A DNA stretch of 64,000 nucleotides from positions 56,846,793 to 56,910,792 of the forward strand of contig CM042084.1 in assembly GCA_023512835.1 (NCBI GenBank). The letters are read 5' to 3'. The translations under genes were made by a program, and so were the position numbers. Positions 22,239 to 34,386 of this stretch are shown here, one piece after another. Below the pieces are notes generated by a model. It did no database searches. It had not been told where the DNA came from and saw only the letters and a list, made by a program, of their open reading frames with translations. The DNA comes from Taxillus chinensis. Taxonomy: Eukaryota > Streptophyta > Magnoliopsida > Santalales > Loranthaceae. The number at the start of each line of letters is the position of its first letter. The first letter of the stretch is position 1.

Positions 22239-23516
22239 TTTGTCACAGCTTGCTTCAACTTCTCAAATGCCTCCCAGCAAGCATCATCCCACACCCAAGT
22301 TTTATTCTTCTTCAACAATTCTATCAAGGGTGCGGCAATGTGGGAATAGCCGCGGATGAATCTTCTATAGTAGTTAACCAAGCCAGGGAAGGAGTGCATT
22401 TCAGGGACTTTCTTGGGCGTCTCCCATTCCTTGATGGCTAACAATTTCTTGTTATCCATCTTTAAGTTGCTGCCGCCAATGATGTGACCCAAGAAGGGTA
22501 TCTCCTTCTTTACAAAGTCACATTTCTCTTTCTTGGCCGTAGGTGTGCCTTATGCTCCAAGGTTTTGCTGTAGACGACAATGTCATCAAGGTACACCATG
22601 ATGAATCTGTCCAAGTATGGTTGGAAGATCTGGGTCATCAACGTACAAAATGTGGCAGGGGCGTTTGTGAGGCCAAAAGGCATCACCAAGAACTCATAAG
22701 AGCCATATCTTGTGATGCACACCGTCTTTGCCTCATCACCTTCGGCTATCTGCAATTGCCAATATCCCGATCGCAAATCTAGCTTTGAGAACCATCTCGC
22801 AGCACCAAGTTGATCAAACAAGTCGGATATGACTGGGATGGGGTAGCTATTCTTTACCGTGATCTTGTTTAGTGCCCTATAGTCAATGCATAGCCGCATC
22901 GACCCATCGTGCTTCTTTTTGAACAAAACCAGTGCTCCAAATAGTGCTTTGGATGGCTGAATGAATCCAGCACCCAACAAGTCCTTCAGTTGTTTCTAAA
23001 GTTCCTCCAACTCTGATGGTGCCATCTGATAGGGCACCGCAGCAGGAGGCCTTACACCTGCCTCTAGCTCGATCTTGTGGTCCACCTCCCGCTTTGGCAG
23101 AAGTTGTTTGGGGAGTTCGAGTGGCATAACGTCCCCAAACTCTTCACGGACCGCCTTCACTTTAGTTGGGGCCTCCTCCCCAACACTTGGGCAATCTTCC
23201 TTCACCAGGGCAATAAAGGTTGGCTCCTGTCGTCTAACTCCTTTGGACAGTTGGAGTACCAAAAGAGACTTCACCTTGAGTTCTTCCTCCCTCATTACCT
23301 TCACCATGCATGTCTTCCCCTCGTCCATGATGCACATTGTGTTGGTCCTAGGAATTGGAATTGCCCGCACTTGGTCAATGAACTCCATCCCCAGCACCAT
23401 GGGATAATTCTTGTTTAAGTTAGTTAAATTATCAAATGTGTCTTCTAAGTGAATAGCTGGAAAATAGTTCTTCAGAACAAAGTCTTCCCAATAGAAAGTA
23501 GTTGGGAACAAGCATT
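22239..23516 (-). pseudogene. G1 pol, N-terminal part: protease end and reverse transcriptase
   Basis: Minus-strand translation gives a retropepsin end (FYWEDFVLKNYFPAI, VLGMEFIDQVRAIPIP), a linker (DVMPLELPKQLLPKREVDH), then RT blocks ([53 protein letters not shown] with the YLDD motif, FPGLVNYYRRFI). A frameshift lies between HKAHLRP and the MGHIIGGSNLKM part. The frame runs on into 12439 after removal of G2. No gag or 5' LTR of G1 is found: the sequence stops at the SIRE insertion point and does not resume beyond it. Confidence 0.88.
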
Positions 23517-23521
23517 CATAT

Positions 23522-25100
23522 TATTGTTCTCATGATCTTTGGTTGTCATTGTTGTCAACAGAATACGAAAGTGGGAGGATGTAGGGTTGAAGATCCGTAT
23601 TGGCTTGGATAACTTCGTAGAGTGATCTCTTAGAGTGAGCTTATAGAGGGAGTCTAACCATGTACTTATAGGGTTGAAGTTCAGGATCAAAGACTCGAAG
23701 ATCAACAAGGTCGAAGATTAGATGACTTGAAGATATGCAGAGTCGAAGATCATCAGACCATTAGGCCCGAAGCATTACCGAAGGAACACAAGGTCATAGA
23801 CTCGTAGATCCACAGGGTCAAAGATTCGAAGACCCAAGGTGTAATCAGATAAAGAGTAGCATCTCGGAGACTCAAAGACTTGCAGGCTCGAAGACTCGTT
23901 GGGTGTAGAGTGGCAATGTTATAGAGTCGAAGCCCATAGGGTCGAAGCTCGCAGGGTCGAAGATTGGGAGACCCATTGCCAAGAACAGAGACTCGTTGAT
24001 GTGAATAGATGATTAGCCAAGGTAGAATGACGTTGTCGCTGGCTCCAAGATATGAAGAAGACTCGTAGAGTGAAAGTCAGTTGATTACTTGTTCTAACTT
24101 AGATTCGAAGCCAAAGAGCAGAAGAATTAAAAGATCAATTCGAAGATTCGAAGGTGAAGACTCGGAGGTAGTAGTATGTATACCTAGAGAGGTAACAGCG
24201 AAGCTACAAGGAATACATTTTTGATGTTGTGGCTAGTTGAAGGAGCAAAACACACTTAAGATCGCTGTTTAAGTAAGTTACCGTTCGGACAACGTTTCCT
24301 TTAGCACGCTATGCACTGGAAAATACGTGGACGTATCTGAGGCTGGGTTAACATGGTTTAACGATGGAGATCAAAAGATGGCACATGCCTAACCCTAGCA
24401 GAAAGGTTTAATACTTCGGACGACCTATATAAGTCAAGCATATGCCTTACTTCAAAAAAAAAAAGAAGACATTCAGAGAACACAAGAAAAGTATCTTGTG
24501 CAATACAAAGGCGACGCAGAGTAGTTCGTACAGAAGACACAAAGAGAGAGGAAGACTGAAAGTGAGATAATAGTGAATTAATCTGTCTTCATTTCTCATA
24601 CATTCACGAACAGATTGTGAGTTTTGCGAAGGAGTGGTTAAAGGTCAAGCAGTGCAAACGACTGAATACGCAAGAGCAGATTGCGCTAGACAGTTCTTCA
24701 CAGTGAGTCAGTTCTGGAAAATACTATTTTTGTATTTGTATTTAAGAGCAAAGAGAGTTGATCTTATTGTAACAAGGGCTAGACCCTACTGTATCCAAAG
24801 CTTATAGTGGATTGGACTCGGTGTAGGTACACTCTCACCACCATGGAGTAGATCACATTGATCGAACCACGTAAACCATGTGTCTTTGTCTTTTACTTCC
24901 CATGCACACCTGCTATTAAGTTGATCTTGCATAAGACACTGAAATACCACCCAAACAAGAACCTTATTTGTAGAATACCTCTAAGTATTCTACTATTCGT
25001 AAAAGTAAAAGGAAATAGTTCTAAGTATACAAATTCACTCCTCTCTCTCGTATACAAACCCGTATACCCAGATGATCTTGCTTGGATCTTGGGAATATCA
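23522..25100 (+). repeat. 5' LTR of the SIRE-like element
   Basis: The LTR starts TATTGTTCTCATG and ends GGGAATATCA, 1579 bp. It matches 29966-31576 throughout. From about 23590 to 24180 it is filled with short degenerate units around 'gtcgaag', 'actcgtaga' and 'gaagact'. A TATA box CTATATAAG lies at 24425-24433. Confidence 0.92.
24425..24433 (+). promoter_or_regulatory. TATA box in the SIRE 5' LTR
   Basis: CTATATAAG is kept in the same context in the 3' LTR (30906-30914), after the degenerate GTCGAAG array. Confidence 0.6.
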
Positions 25101-25102
25101 AT

Positions 25103-25113
25103 TGTTATCAAAG
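25103..25113 (+). other. Primer binding site, degenerate tRNA-Met type
   Basis: TGTTATCAAAG matches TGGTATCAGAG at nine of eleven positions and lies two bases after the 5' LTR. Confidence 0.65.
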
Positions 25114-25246
25114 TTAAGTTCTCACTAGAGACAGATCTATCACTCTGTGAAGAAGTGATCTCACAGATCGGTATATTTTTGTTGCGGAGATCTGTGGCTT
25201 AATAGCTTCGTGGACCAAGCAAGAATTCATTGGTGTATATATATAA

Positions 25247-26592
25247 ATGGAGATTCCTATCAACGGACCGAGTACCAGCTCCAACTATGCAAAAATAGTG
25301 CCAATTTTTGATGGCACAAATTACAAGATGTGGAGAGCATGGATGGAGACGGTATTTATGTCCATGGGTATGGACGTTGAGCGGGTACTAAGAGATGGAT
25401 ATATAGAACCAGCGAACAACGGAGAACCCACATAAGTTGAAAGAAGAACCTATGAGCTAAACGGTAGAGCTCTAAGTGTGATTACATTAGCACTCATAGA
25501 CTCGAATATACAAAGGTGATGGACTGTAGGGTAGCAAAGGAGCTATGGGATAGACTGGAAAGCATCTATCAGGGTGATGGCAGACTAAAGGAAACTAGGC
25601 TGCAATTGTATACTCAGAGATTTGAAGCTCTCAAAATGGAGGAGTAGGAAAGTGGACAGGAGTTCTTTGTACAATTAACAGAGATTTTCAATGAGATGAG
25701 AAGTCATGGCAAGAATAAGAAGAACTTTGCAATTGTAAAGAAAGTGTTGAGAGTTCTACCAAAGAGATTTATTCCAAGGGTGGAAGTTCTGAAAAACAGC
25801 TAAGACCTGGAGACGATGACATTGTAGGAGTTGCAGCGCAGTTTGACTGCATTCAAAATGAAGCTGCACTCTTATGAAGAGCCAGCCACTTCAACATCCG
25901 AGCCTATAGCTAAGGAATTAAAAGAAGTAGCCTTCAAGGCTATGAAAAAATTAAAAATAAAGAAAGAAGCTGAGTCCTCAGAAGAACAAGACAACAGTGA
26001 TAGTGATGATGGTGAAGATGAGGCAGTAGCCTACTTCACCAGAAAATTTAGAAGAGGTGGAGCAGGAAAGCAAGCTACAGACAAAGGGAAAGGAGGACTT
26101 TCCCTTAGATGCTTTAAATGTGGAAAGCGAGGACACTTTGCATTTCAATGCAAAGTGAAAGCTAATGACTTGGATGATGAAGCTTCGGATGAAGAGGACA
26201 CAAAATGGAAGAAGCCATCATATCGAAGAAGTAATTCCACAAGGAGACCAGCAACTCCACAAAAGAAGAAAGGCTCACACAAGAATTATATGAGCCAGAT
26301 TTCTGAATCTGATGATGAAGATGAATGTTCATTAGATTATGCTTTTATCGCCAAGATAGAGGTAGATAATGGCAGTACTGCCTCAGAGGAGGAAGAGGCA
26401 GTAAAAGAAGAAGAAGTTGATCTGGAGGAGGAGCTCGAGCTTGCAACAGAGGAGATCCGCATGAGAGGGCGTAGGATTAAGCGGCTTAAAGAAGAGCTCA
26501 AACAAGCCAAGGGAGAGCTTGTAGAAGTCGAGGAGAGAAGGATAAGGTGTTGGAGGACTCAAAGAAGTTCTATAAGGAAATTGTCAGCCTAA
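25247..26592 (+). pseudogene. SIRE gag with zinc knuckle
   Basis: The likely start is MEIPINGPSTSSNYAKIV, followed by PIFDGTNYKMWRAWMETV, the usual copia gag opening. Stops and frameshifts break 25436-25830. A 253-codon frame (25831-26592) then carries an acidic stretch, the CCHC knuckle CFKCGKRGHFAFQC and a long Glu/Lys-rich tail predicted to be helical. Gag would bind the RNA and form particles. The long tail after the knuckle is a feature of SIRE-type gag. Confidence 0.85.
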
Positions 26593-27660
26593 AGCTCAAA
26601 CTAGAGGAGCAAATCAAGATATGTGATGACATTACTACAGAACTCAGCACCAGAGACACCACAATCCAACGGCTTGAAGAAGAACTAGTAGGCCTTTGAA
26701 AGAAGATCTCAAAAGACAAGGCCACCCAAGCTTCAACCTCTGAATGCATCCAGTTCACATCTCTCACAACACCATAGATTGCTTAGAAAACTGGGGTAAC
26801 ACTGCAGGAGGATAGGAAGGAGATCACGACAATGCAAACGTCAAGGAACGTCATCAATCCAGATTTCCATAACAATCCTAAGAAGACCACCGTCGTGACC
26901 CAGAGCAACAAGAAAGGAAAGGGTGGTGTAAATGATAAGAAGATGGAGAGATATCCGAAGGTGTCCAAGACTACTAGAGTGAACAAATGCGTTCAGAAAT
27001 ATAATCATTCCAAGAATGTGAAGAAATCTAATGCATACGTCATTTCCACAAATGTGCGAATGCCCCTCATGAAAGAAGGTAAACTTGTGGAGCCAACCAT
27101 CAAGGCCAAGCCTGTCTTGAAGAAGATACCAGATGTCCAGAAGCTTAGCAACACTAGGTTTCAGGCTCACTGCTACTACTGTGCGGTATAGGATCACATG
27201 GCTAGATTCTGTTGGTGGAGGTATCTAGTATAAGCTTCTAGAACAGAGATGAAGACATCCAGAAAGAGCTTGTATCCTACAGAAAGTGGTTTCTGTACTT
27301 ATTGTCAGAAACAAGGACATGATGAGACTTCATGCTGGTAGATGCCAAAGCCTATTACCACGAATAACAAGTTTGTTGTACTTGCAGACTTGGAGGTTTG
27401 TGATAAGTGTGGCAGTGAACGTCACGGTGCAAGGAAAATGCTTATTCCTAAGCAGAATAAGAAAAAGAACACTATGAAAGTTCAAGAGCAAAAGGAAAGA
27501 GAAAGCATCTCAGAAGACTGTGAAGCCTATGCCTTAGGGGGAGTGCTTCAAGTCTAAAGTAAAATAGTAAGAGCGCTTCAAGTCTAAAGTAAAACAATTC
27601 TACATGGCTAAGGGAAAGTAAACAGTTCATATCGTTGAGATTACATTGAAAGCAAACATC
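26593..27660 (+). pseudogene. SIRE gag tail and linker to pol, decayed
   Basis: The coiled-coil-like tail continues in shifted frames (EEQIKICDDITT, QRLEEELVGL). Further on are lysine-rich pieces and two Cys/His clusters (HCYYCAV, TYCQKQGHDETSCW) that look like remnants of extra zinc knuckles. Many stops are present. Confidence 0.6.
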
Positions 27661-27669
27661 AAGAACAGA

Positions 27670-28860
27670 TAATGGATCCTTGATAGTGGCTGCTTAGGTC
27701 ATATGATTGGTGACCTAAAAAAATTATCAGATGTGAACAAGGACAAATCTGGTAAGGTAAGATTTGGCAATAATAGTTCTCTGAAAATTAAGGGGCTAGG
27801 ATCTTCCAAATGGGGAAAGAACAAATTGAAGGATGTCTTGTATGTTGAAGGATTGAAATATAATCTAGCATCCGTCAATCAGCTGTGCGACATAGGTCAT
27901 GAAGTGACCTTTACAAAAACTGGTTGTCAGGTAAAGACAGAAAATGGCAACATAGTAGCAGCTGGAAGAAGAACAGATGAGGACTTGTATGTGATTTATG
28001 AAAACAAGACCCATAGCTATTGTATAACTAAGATTGAAGAGAATGAACTCTGGCATAGAAGACTGAGACATCTCAATCAAAAGAAGATGAGAAGGCTTGT
28101 TAACTGCAAGGCCATCAGAGACATCCCAAACATCAAAAGAGAAAGAGAGCATGTGTGCTCAACATGCTTACATGGAAAATAGTCCAGATTTCATTACAAG
28201 ATAAAGGAATATAACTCAGAAGCAGCTCTATATATTGTGCATACTGATCTGTGTGGACCAATGAGAAACAAGGGACTCAATGGTGAGAGGTATTTCATTC
28301 TATTTGTGGATGACTTCACCAGAAGAACTTGTATACTGTATTTAAAGCATAAGACAGAAGCTCTGTAGTGCTTCAAGAAGTACAAAAGAATGGCTGAAAG
28401 TGACTGTGGTCGAAGAATCAAAATCTTAAGATCTGATCAGAGTACTGAGTTTACTAATGAAGCCTTTGAAAGGTATTGAAATAAACATGGGATTCAACAT
28501 TAATTATCAGCAACAAGAACTCCACAATAAAATAGGGTTGTTGAAAGGAAGAACAGGGTTGTCATTGAAATGGGCAAAACCTTACTGCTGGAACCTAATC
28601 TACATGCAAGGTTTTGGATAAAGGCAACCAGGACAGCAATACATTTACTGAACAGAGTAACATTAAGACCAAGGACAGACTACACACCTTATAATTATGG
28701 TGTGGGAAGAAGTCAACAGCAAAGTACTTCAGAATATTTGGAAGTCCCTGCTTTGCAAAGATAAAGGAGCAAGGAAGAGGAAAATTCATGCTAGATCTGA
28801 GGAAAGAACATTTGTTGGATACTCAGTTCAGTCAAAGGGGTATAGAGTATTTCTTCCAAG
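27670..28860 (+). pseudogene. SIRE pol: protease, GAG-pre-integrase and integrase
   Basis: The protease is marked by WILDSGCLGHMIGD (DSG active site intact), then LKDVLYVEGLKYNLASVNQL. The zinc-binding GAG-pre-integrase follows (LWHRRLRHLNQKKM, CSTCLHGK). The integrase core shows HTDLCGPMRNKGLNG, FVDDFTRRT, LRSDQSTEF and, after stops, NRVVERKNRVV, so the DDE residues can be followed. Stops follow LHGK and TEAL, and a frameshift follows TDYTPYNY. Confidence 0.88.
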
Positions 28861-29370
28861 ACTTGGAAAAGTAATAACTTCAAGTGAAGTTAAAGTTGAC
28901 GAGAACTGGAAGAAGGATATAATTGAGGATGAGAATCCAGAATTTGAAGAAGAAGAACCTCAGGAAGAAGAAAAGTTTGAGCATGAAAAAGAAAAGAAAA
29001 ATGAGGACATAGACTCAAAAAAGTTTGATGAAGATGAGAAGAAAGAGTCCAATCCTAGAGAAGATTCTAGTAAGAGAACCAAGAGGACATGGTCCAGTGT
29101 ACATGACAAGGATCAGATCCTTGATGATCCCAAAGTTGGTGTAACAACTAGGAGAAAATTTACAAGATCTACTGCATTACTCTCTCAAATTGAACCAAAG
29201 TCAGTTGGAGAAGTAGTAGATGATAAAGCTTGGATCACAACAATGAATAAGGAGCTGGATCAAATAGAAAAGAACAAAACATGGTAGTTGGTTCCTAGAC
29301 CAAAGCACAAGAGTGTCATCGGTACAAAGTGGGTGTTCAGAAATAAACTGAATGAGTCTGAACAAGTGGC
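28861..29370 (+). pseudogene. SIRE pol: acidic linker and first residues of reverse transcriptase
   Basis: An acidic Glu/Lys linker is followed by AWITTMNKELDQIEKNKTW, the entry to the copia RT domain, and, after a stop, KHKSVIGTKWVFRNKLNE. The frame then breaks off; the central RT with its YVDD motif is not present anywhere in the element. Confidence 0.85.
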
Positions 29371-29399
29371 TGCATTTTTTATCTGGGCTTTAAATATGT

Positions 29400-29790
29400 T
29401 GCATGGTTAAACTGAAAACAAAACAAGTGTGGCCTATAGCACGGCCAAAGATGAATATGTTGCTACACATGCTACATGTACTCAAGTGGTATGGATGACT
29501 ACTCAATTGTCAAACTTGGGAGTCAATGTGGAGTTACCTGTGAACATCTGGTGTGACAACCATAGTGCTATCAATATAAGCATGAATCCCGTTCAAAATT
29601 CGAAGACCAAGCCTATTGATTATCGCTACTACTAAATCAAAGAACAAGTGGAAGAGGGAAATGTGCAATTTCTGTATGTTCCCACTCAAGAACAAACTGC
29701 CGATATCCTCACCAAACCTCTATCTATTGAGCTGTTTGATAGACACCAATGTGGGTTGTCTATACAGCTTCTTCCTCACACCTAAGACGT
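29400..29790 (+). pseudogene. SIRE pol: RNase H
   Basis: AYSTAKDEYVATHATCTQVVWM, IWCDNHSAI and, after a stop, FLYVPTQEQTADILTKPLS form the C-terminal part of copia RNase H. The N-terminal part is gone together with RT. After this come several GGGGGAG runs before the PPT, as is common in SIRE-type elements. Confidence 0.88.
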
Positions 29791-29953
29791 TAATAGGGTT
29801 CCCCACTTCTTCTTTGCAATTGGTTGGCAAAGGGGGAGAAGAAGATACTATGCCAGGGGGAGTACAGTGGGAGGAGTTTAGGGGGAGTTTGGGAGCCCCG
29901 AAGTCGAAGGGTCAAAGATTGCTCACTTGCTCACATATGTTACAAACAATTCC

Positions 29954-29964
29954 AAAGGGGGAGA
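29954..29964 (+). other. Polypurine tract of the SIRE-like element
   Basis: AAAGGGGGAGA directly precedes the 3' LTR. Confidence 0.85.
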
Positions 29965-29965
29965 T

Positions 29966-31576
29966 TGTTGTTCCCATGGTCTTTGGTTGTCATTGTTGTC
30001 AACAGAATGTGAAAGTGAGAGGACACAGGGTCGAAGATCCGTACTGGGTTAGATAACTTCGTAAAGTGATCTCTTAGAGTGAGCTCGTAGAGGGAGTCTA
30101 ACCATGTACTTACAGAGTCGAAGATTTGGGTCGAAGACCCGGAGACTCGTAGACTCACAAGGTCGAAGATCAGATGACTCGAAGATATGCAGAGTCGAAG
30201 ATCATTAGACCATTAGGCTCAAAGCATCACCGAAAGAACATAGGATCGCAGACTCGTAGATCCATAGGGTCAAAGATTCGAAGACCCAAGGAGTAATCAG
30301 GTGAAGAGCAACGTCTCGGAGACTCGATGACTTGTAGTCTCGAAGACCAGTCGGGTGTAGAGTAGCAACGTTGTAGAGTCGAAGGTCATAGCGTCGAAAC
30401 TCGTAGGGTCAAAGATTGGGAGACCCATTGCTGAGAATAGAGACCCGTTGATGTGAACAGATGATTAGCCAAGGTAGAGTGAGGTTGTTGCTAGCTTGAA
30501 AATATAAAGTAGACTCGTAGAGTGAAAGTTAGTTGATTACTTGTTCTAACCTAGATTCGAAGCCGAGGAGCAGAAGAATTGGAACATCAATTTGAAGAAA
30601 CAAGGCTCGAAGATTAAGACTCGAAGATTCGAAGGTAAAGACTCGGAGGTAGTAGCATGTATACCTGGAGAGGTAACAATGAAGCTACGAGGCATAAATC
30701 TTCGAGGCTGTGGCTAGTCGAAAGAGTGAAACGCACTGAAGGCCGCTGTTTAAATAAGTTACCGCTTGGACAACGTTTCCTTTAGCACGCTAAGCACTAG
30801 AAAATACGTGGACGTATCTGAGGCTGGGTTAACATGGTTCAACAATGGAGATCAAAAGATGGCACATGCCTAACCCTAGCAGAAAGGTTTCATACTTTGG
30901 CCGACCTATATAAGTCAAGCATATGCCTTCCTTTAGAAAAAAGAGAACATTCAAAGAACACAAGAAAGGTATCTCGTGCAATACAAAGACGATGCGAGTA
31001 GTTCGTACGAAGACATAGAGAGAGAGGAAAACCGAAAGTGAGATAACAGTGGGTTAATCTATCTTCGTTCTTCATACATTCATGAACAGATTGTGAGTTT
31101 TGCAAAGGAGTGGTTGAAAGTCAAGCAGTGCAAACGACTGAATATGCAGGAGCAGATTGCGCTAGACAGTTCTTCACAGTGAGTAAGTTCTGGAGTAATA
31201 CTGTTTTTGTATTTGTATTTAAGAGCAAAGAGAGTTGATCCTATTATAACAAGTGCTAGACCCTACTGTATCCAAAGCTTATAGTGGATTGGACTCGGTG
31301 TAGGTACACCCTCACCACTGTGGTGTATATCACATTGATCAAACCACGCAAACCGTGTGTCTTTGTCTTTTACTTCCCATGCATACCTGCTATTAAGTTG
31401 ATCTTGCATAAGACACTAAAATACCACCCAAACAAGAACCTCATCTGTAGAATACCTCTAAGTATTATACTACTCGTGAAACTAAAAGGAAATAGTTCTA
31501 AGTAGACAGATTCACCCCCCTCTTTGTATACAAACCCGTATACTCAGACAATCTTGCTTGGATCTTGGGAATATCA
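29966..31576 (+). repeat. 3' LTR of the SIRE-like element
   Basis: The LTR starts TGTTGTTCCCATG and ends GGGAATATCA, 1611 bp. It carries the same GTCGAAG-type array (about 30020-30650) and TATA box (30906-30914) as the 5' LTR, with substitutions and small indels. Confidence 0.92.
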
Positions 31577-31581
31577 CATAT

Positions 31582-32127
31582 AGTTTCATTTATGTTTGTA
31601 ATTTGCTAGTTCCATTTGTGACTTGCAACTCATTTATTAATAATTAATTTACTGTTTTCACCTCTTCTAAATTAAATTACAAGTTTCTTTTGTTAATAAA
31701 GAAATGGAAAGAGAAGTATGCCATATTAAGTTGTCTGTAGCAGGGTTTGACACACTTGTTGCGATTTGTAATGTTAAGGTCATACTGAGTGCTTGACTTT
31801 GCAAGAAAATTTACACTTTTTTTACTCTGCAGTTTCTATGCTATTATTTTTAGCACAACATTTTTTTATCTCTATTAGAATAATATTATCTTGTTGGAAT
31901 TTCTGGGCTTAATGTCTTTACATGCTTCTGATTTCTCTGATACTAGTAACTACATGGGAATCAATTAATTAACAGCTATTATCAGACTTAAAGAAAGTAA
32001 GTTAATTGTTGTGTTTGACAATGGTAACTGAATCTTTGATTTGTTTCCTTTTCATCTCATAATCAGCGTGTTTGTCATTGTGTATACTTTGGATTAAAAT
32101 TTTGGGATGTTCAATCTCGATGCAATA
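31582..32127. other. AT-rich, intron-like sequence
   Basis: This T-rich DNA shows no reading frame or repeat that I recognise. It continues at 34387 after removal of a solo LTR and may belong to the same host locus as the glycolate oxidase exon at 36239. A link is only inferred from position and composition. Confidence 0.4.
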
Positions 32128-34381
32128 TGTAAGGACCCGTATTTAAGGGGTTCTTGGAGTTAGCCTTGAGTAAGAGGCCTTGTTTAGCACAGTGATGTGC
32201 TGACTATGCTTGGGCTCGATTCGGAGTTCGAGGCCCTGAGGGGTATTTTGGGAATTTCACATAAATTAAAATATCCCAAAATAATATATTTGAGAGTTTT
32301 ATTTAAAATATGATTTGGGCTTAATTGTTGGGCTGTAGAGCTTAATGAAGTGGATTAGAAAACCTTGGCCTTTGGGCTTATAGATGCTAGGCTTTAAAAT
32401 TAATCAAAACTACGTCGTTTTGATTATGAGGGAAAATATATAAAGGAAAAAGGGTTCAAACTTTGGGGATCTCATTCCAAAACCCTTGCATCTGTCACCC
32501 CTTGAGAGAGAGAGAAAGAGAGACACGGCCAGAGAGGGAGACTGCCGGAAAGAGGGAGACGGCCTGAGACGGCGAGGACGATCCAAGGCCGGCGATCCAA
32601 GGATTCCTCCGGTGGACGAGAGCCCGAGACGTGATTGCTAGAATACGACGACCCGGTTGTACTCTCTAATTTTGAGGTAGGGAATTCGTGTTCATATTCA
32701 TGCCTTCTCGAAAATTTTGGGTTTATACCCTTTTGTTGCGATTACGAGTTTATTGGGTACGGATCTGCTATGGTCCTATTCATGTTGATGTTGAGTTTAT
32801 ACCCCCACATAAACTAATATGATGATTTATTGTGAGGTTTCCAAGATATCCGGATAGTTAAAAGTGAATAAAATAATCCGAGATGGTCTGGATGGGTAGG
32901 TTGATATGAGGGACATAACCTGGAGTTGAAACCAGGCTATGTACCCTAACTTTCGAGTCTAATAACTCACAATCTAAACATAATTTGAGAGAGGTCCTTT
33001 AGAGAAAAGTGATTAAAACAATAAAACAAAGGTCTATGTGCAAAATATGGTCGCACGCCATATTGCACGTGAAAAGCCCATTTCACGTGCAAGCCCATTT
33101 GGTCTGAAATTTTACCCCAGGCTTCCCTGAAAGGTGTAGAAAGCAGGGAACCAAAAACCCTTGTGCACGTGAAAAGCCCATTTCACGTGCAAGCCCAATT
33201 GGTTTGAAATTTTACCCCAACGTTCCTGGAGTTGTATAGAGGCCAGGAGCCAAACATCCCCCCCGCACGTTATATAACCCATATGACGTGCACCCCCTTA
33301 TTTTGCCTCCACTGGCTTCCCCATTTAGCCAGAAGGTTCTTGAGTGGAAAATAATGTAATTGGAATGAAGTCCCGGAGTTAATTTACCTAAAAAAAACTT
33401 ACCAGAACGGTTAATGAACACTGATATAGGAAAAGAAACTGTATACTGTGAATGTTACTGAGATTGTAGTTGCATTACATGAACTGAGTGCATTGTAAAT
33501 CATATTAATACGTGTTGAGTTGCATTATGCCTGTTGAGCATCTTGTATTGAAATAAATTATGCTCTTGGGCACCTTGTCTTGAGTTATGTGATTGGATTT
33601 CACTAAGTTTTGTTTGAGTGCTAAATATTGTATGTTACGGGACAGCTGTTGGAGCCGAGCCTTTGATCCACGGGACAGTTGCCAAGCTGGAACCCTTTTA
33701 GTTACGGGACGGTCATTGGACCGGAGCCTTGGATACGAGACAGTCACTAGACGGAGCCTTGAGTATGGGACTGTTATATCACTGGAACCTCTCTCTCTAA
33801 ATATGGGATGTGTTTGATGGTTTTTGTGTGTGGTTTTCAACTAGTTCACTACACTAGCACAAGCATCCACTAAACATGCATTCCATTAGTGTAGGATGGG
33901 CCCGGGGAGACTTGATCCCTACTGAGCTGTGGTTTGCTCACCCCTCCTTTGAATTGTTCACTTTGCAGGGTCTAGCCGGCGATAGGTGACAGAGCTGAGG
34001 TGATTGGCCATAGAGGCTATGGGACCCTCCTTATTTGATTGTTAATGTATCTATGGCTTTCTGTTTTGGTTTGAGCTGTTTTGTAAACTGAATTTGGTAT
34101 TGTGGGTTTATTGGGAGCTTTTCCCCATTTGAGTTGTAATGGACTTGAGTCCTCTTTGAAGTGAAGTAAACTGTGAAATGTTGTTTTGACTGGATGATGA
34201 TTGTGTGTATGGTTTGAAATCAGGGGTATGTCCTTTGACATGTTAGCCCGGATGTGTAGTATTGGGACAGCACCCGTTGTATAAGTCCAGCCTAGGTGCT
34301 TGCACCAACCCCTTAACCCTTCGGGTGCGGGCATGGGCAGTCACTAACCGTTTCCAGGTGTAAGGAAATTGGGGCGTGACA
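32128..34381 (+). mobile_element. Solo LTR of gypsy family A, copy v, TSD CAATA
   Basis: A 2254 bp LTR from TGTAAGGACCCG to GGGGCGTGACA on the plus strand, flanked by CAATA at 32123-32127 and 34382-34386. It has one ACGT palindrome (32403-32424), a TATA box (32437-32445), a GA tract, three hairpin units at 33064, 33164 and 33264, and a minisatellite of 'acgggacagttg' type (about 33640-33790) where the other copies have 'ttaaccgcctct' units. It is the most diverged family A copy in the window. Confidence 0.9.
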
Positions 34382-34386
34382 CAATA

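Larger units (their letters stand above)
23522..31576 (+). mobile_element. SIRE-like Ty1/copia element, TSD CATAT
   Basis: An 8055 bp element with two LTRs, a PBS, decayed gag and pol and a PPT. CATAT flanks it at 23517-23521 and 31577-31581. The 5' LTR starts TA in place of TG. Long LTRs, the CCHC gag with a long acidic and coiled-coil tail, and the AAAGGGGGAGA PPT fit the SIRE/Maximus lineage. Most of the RT domain is deleted, so the element is defective. Confidence 0.94.
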
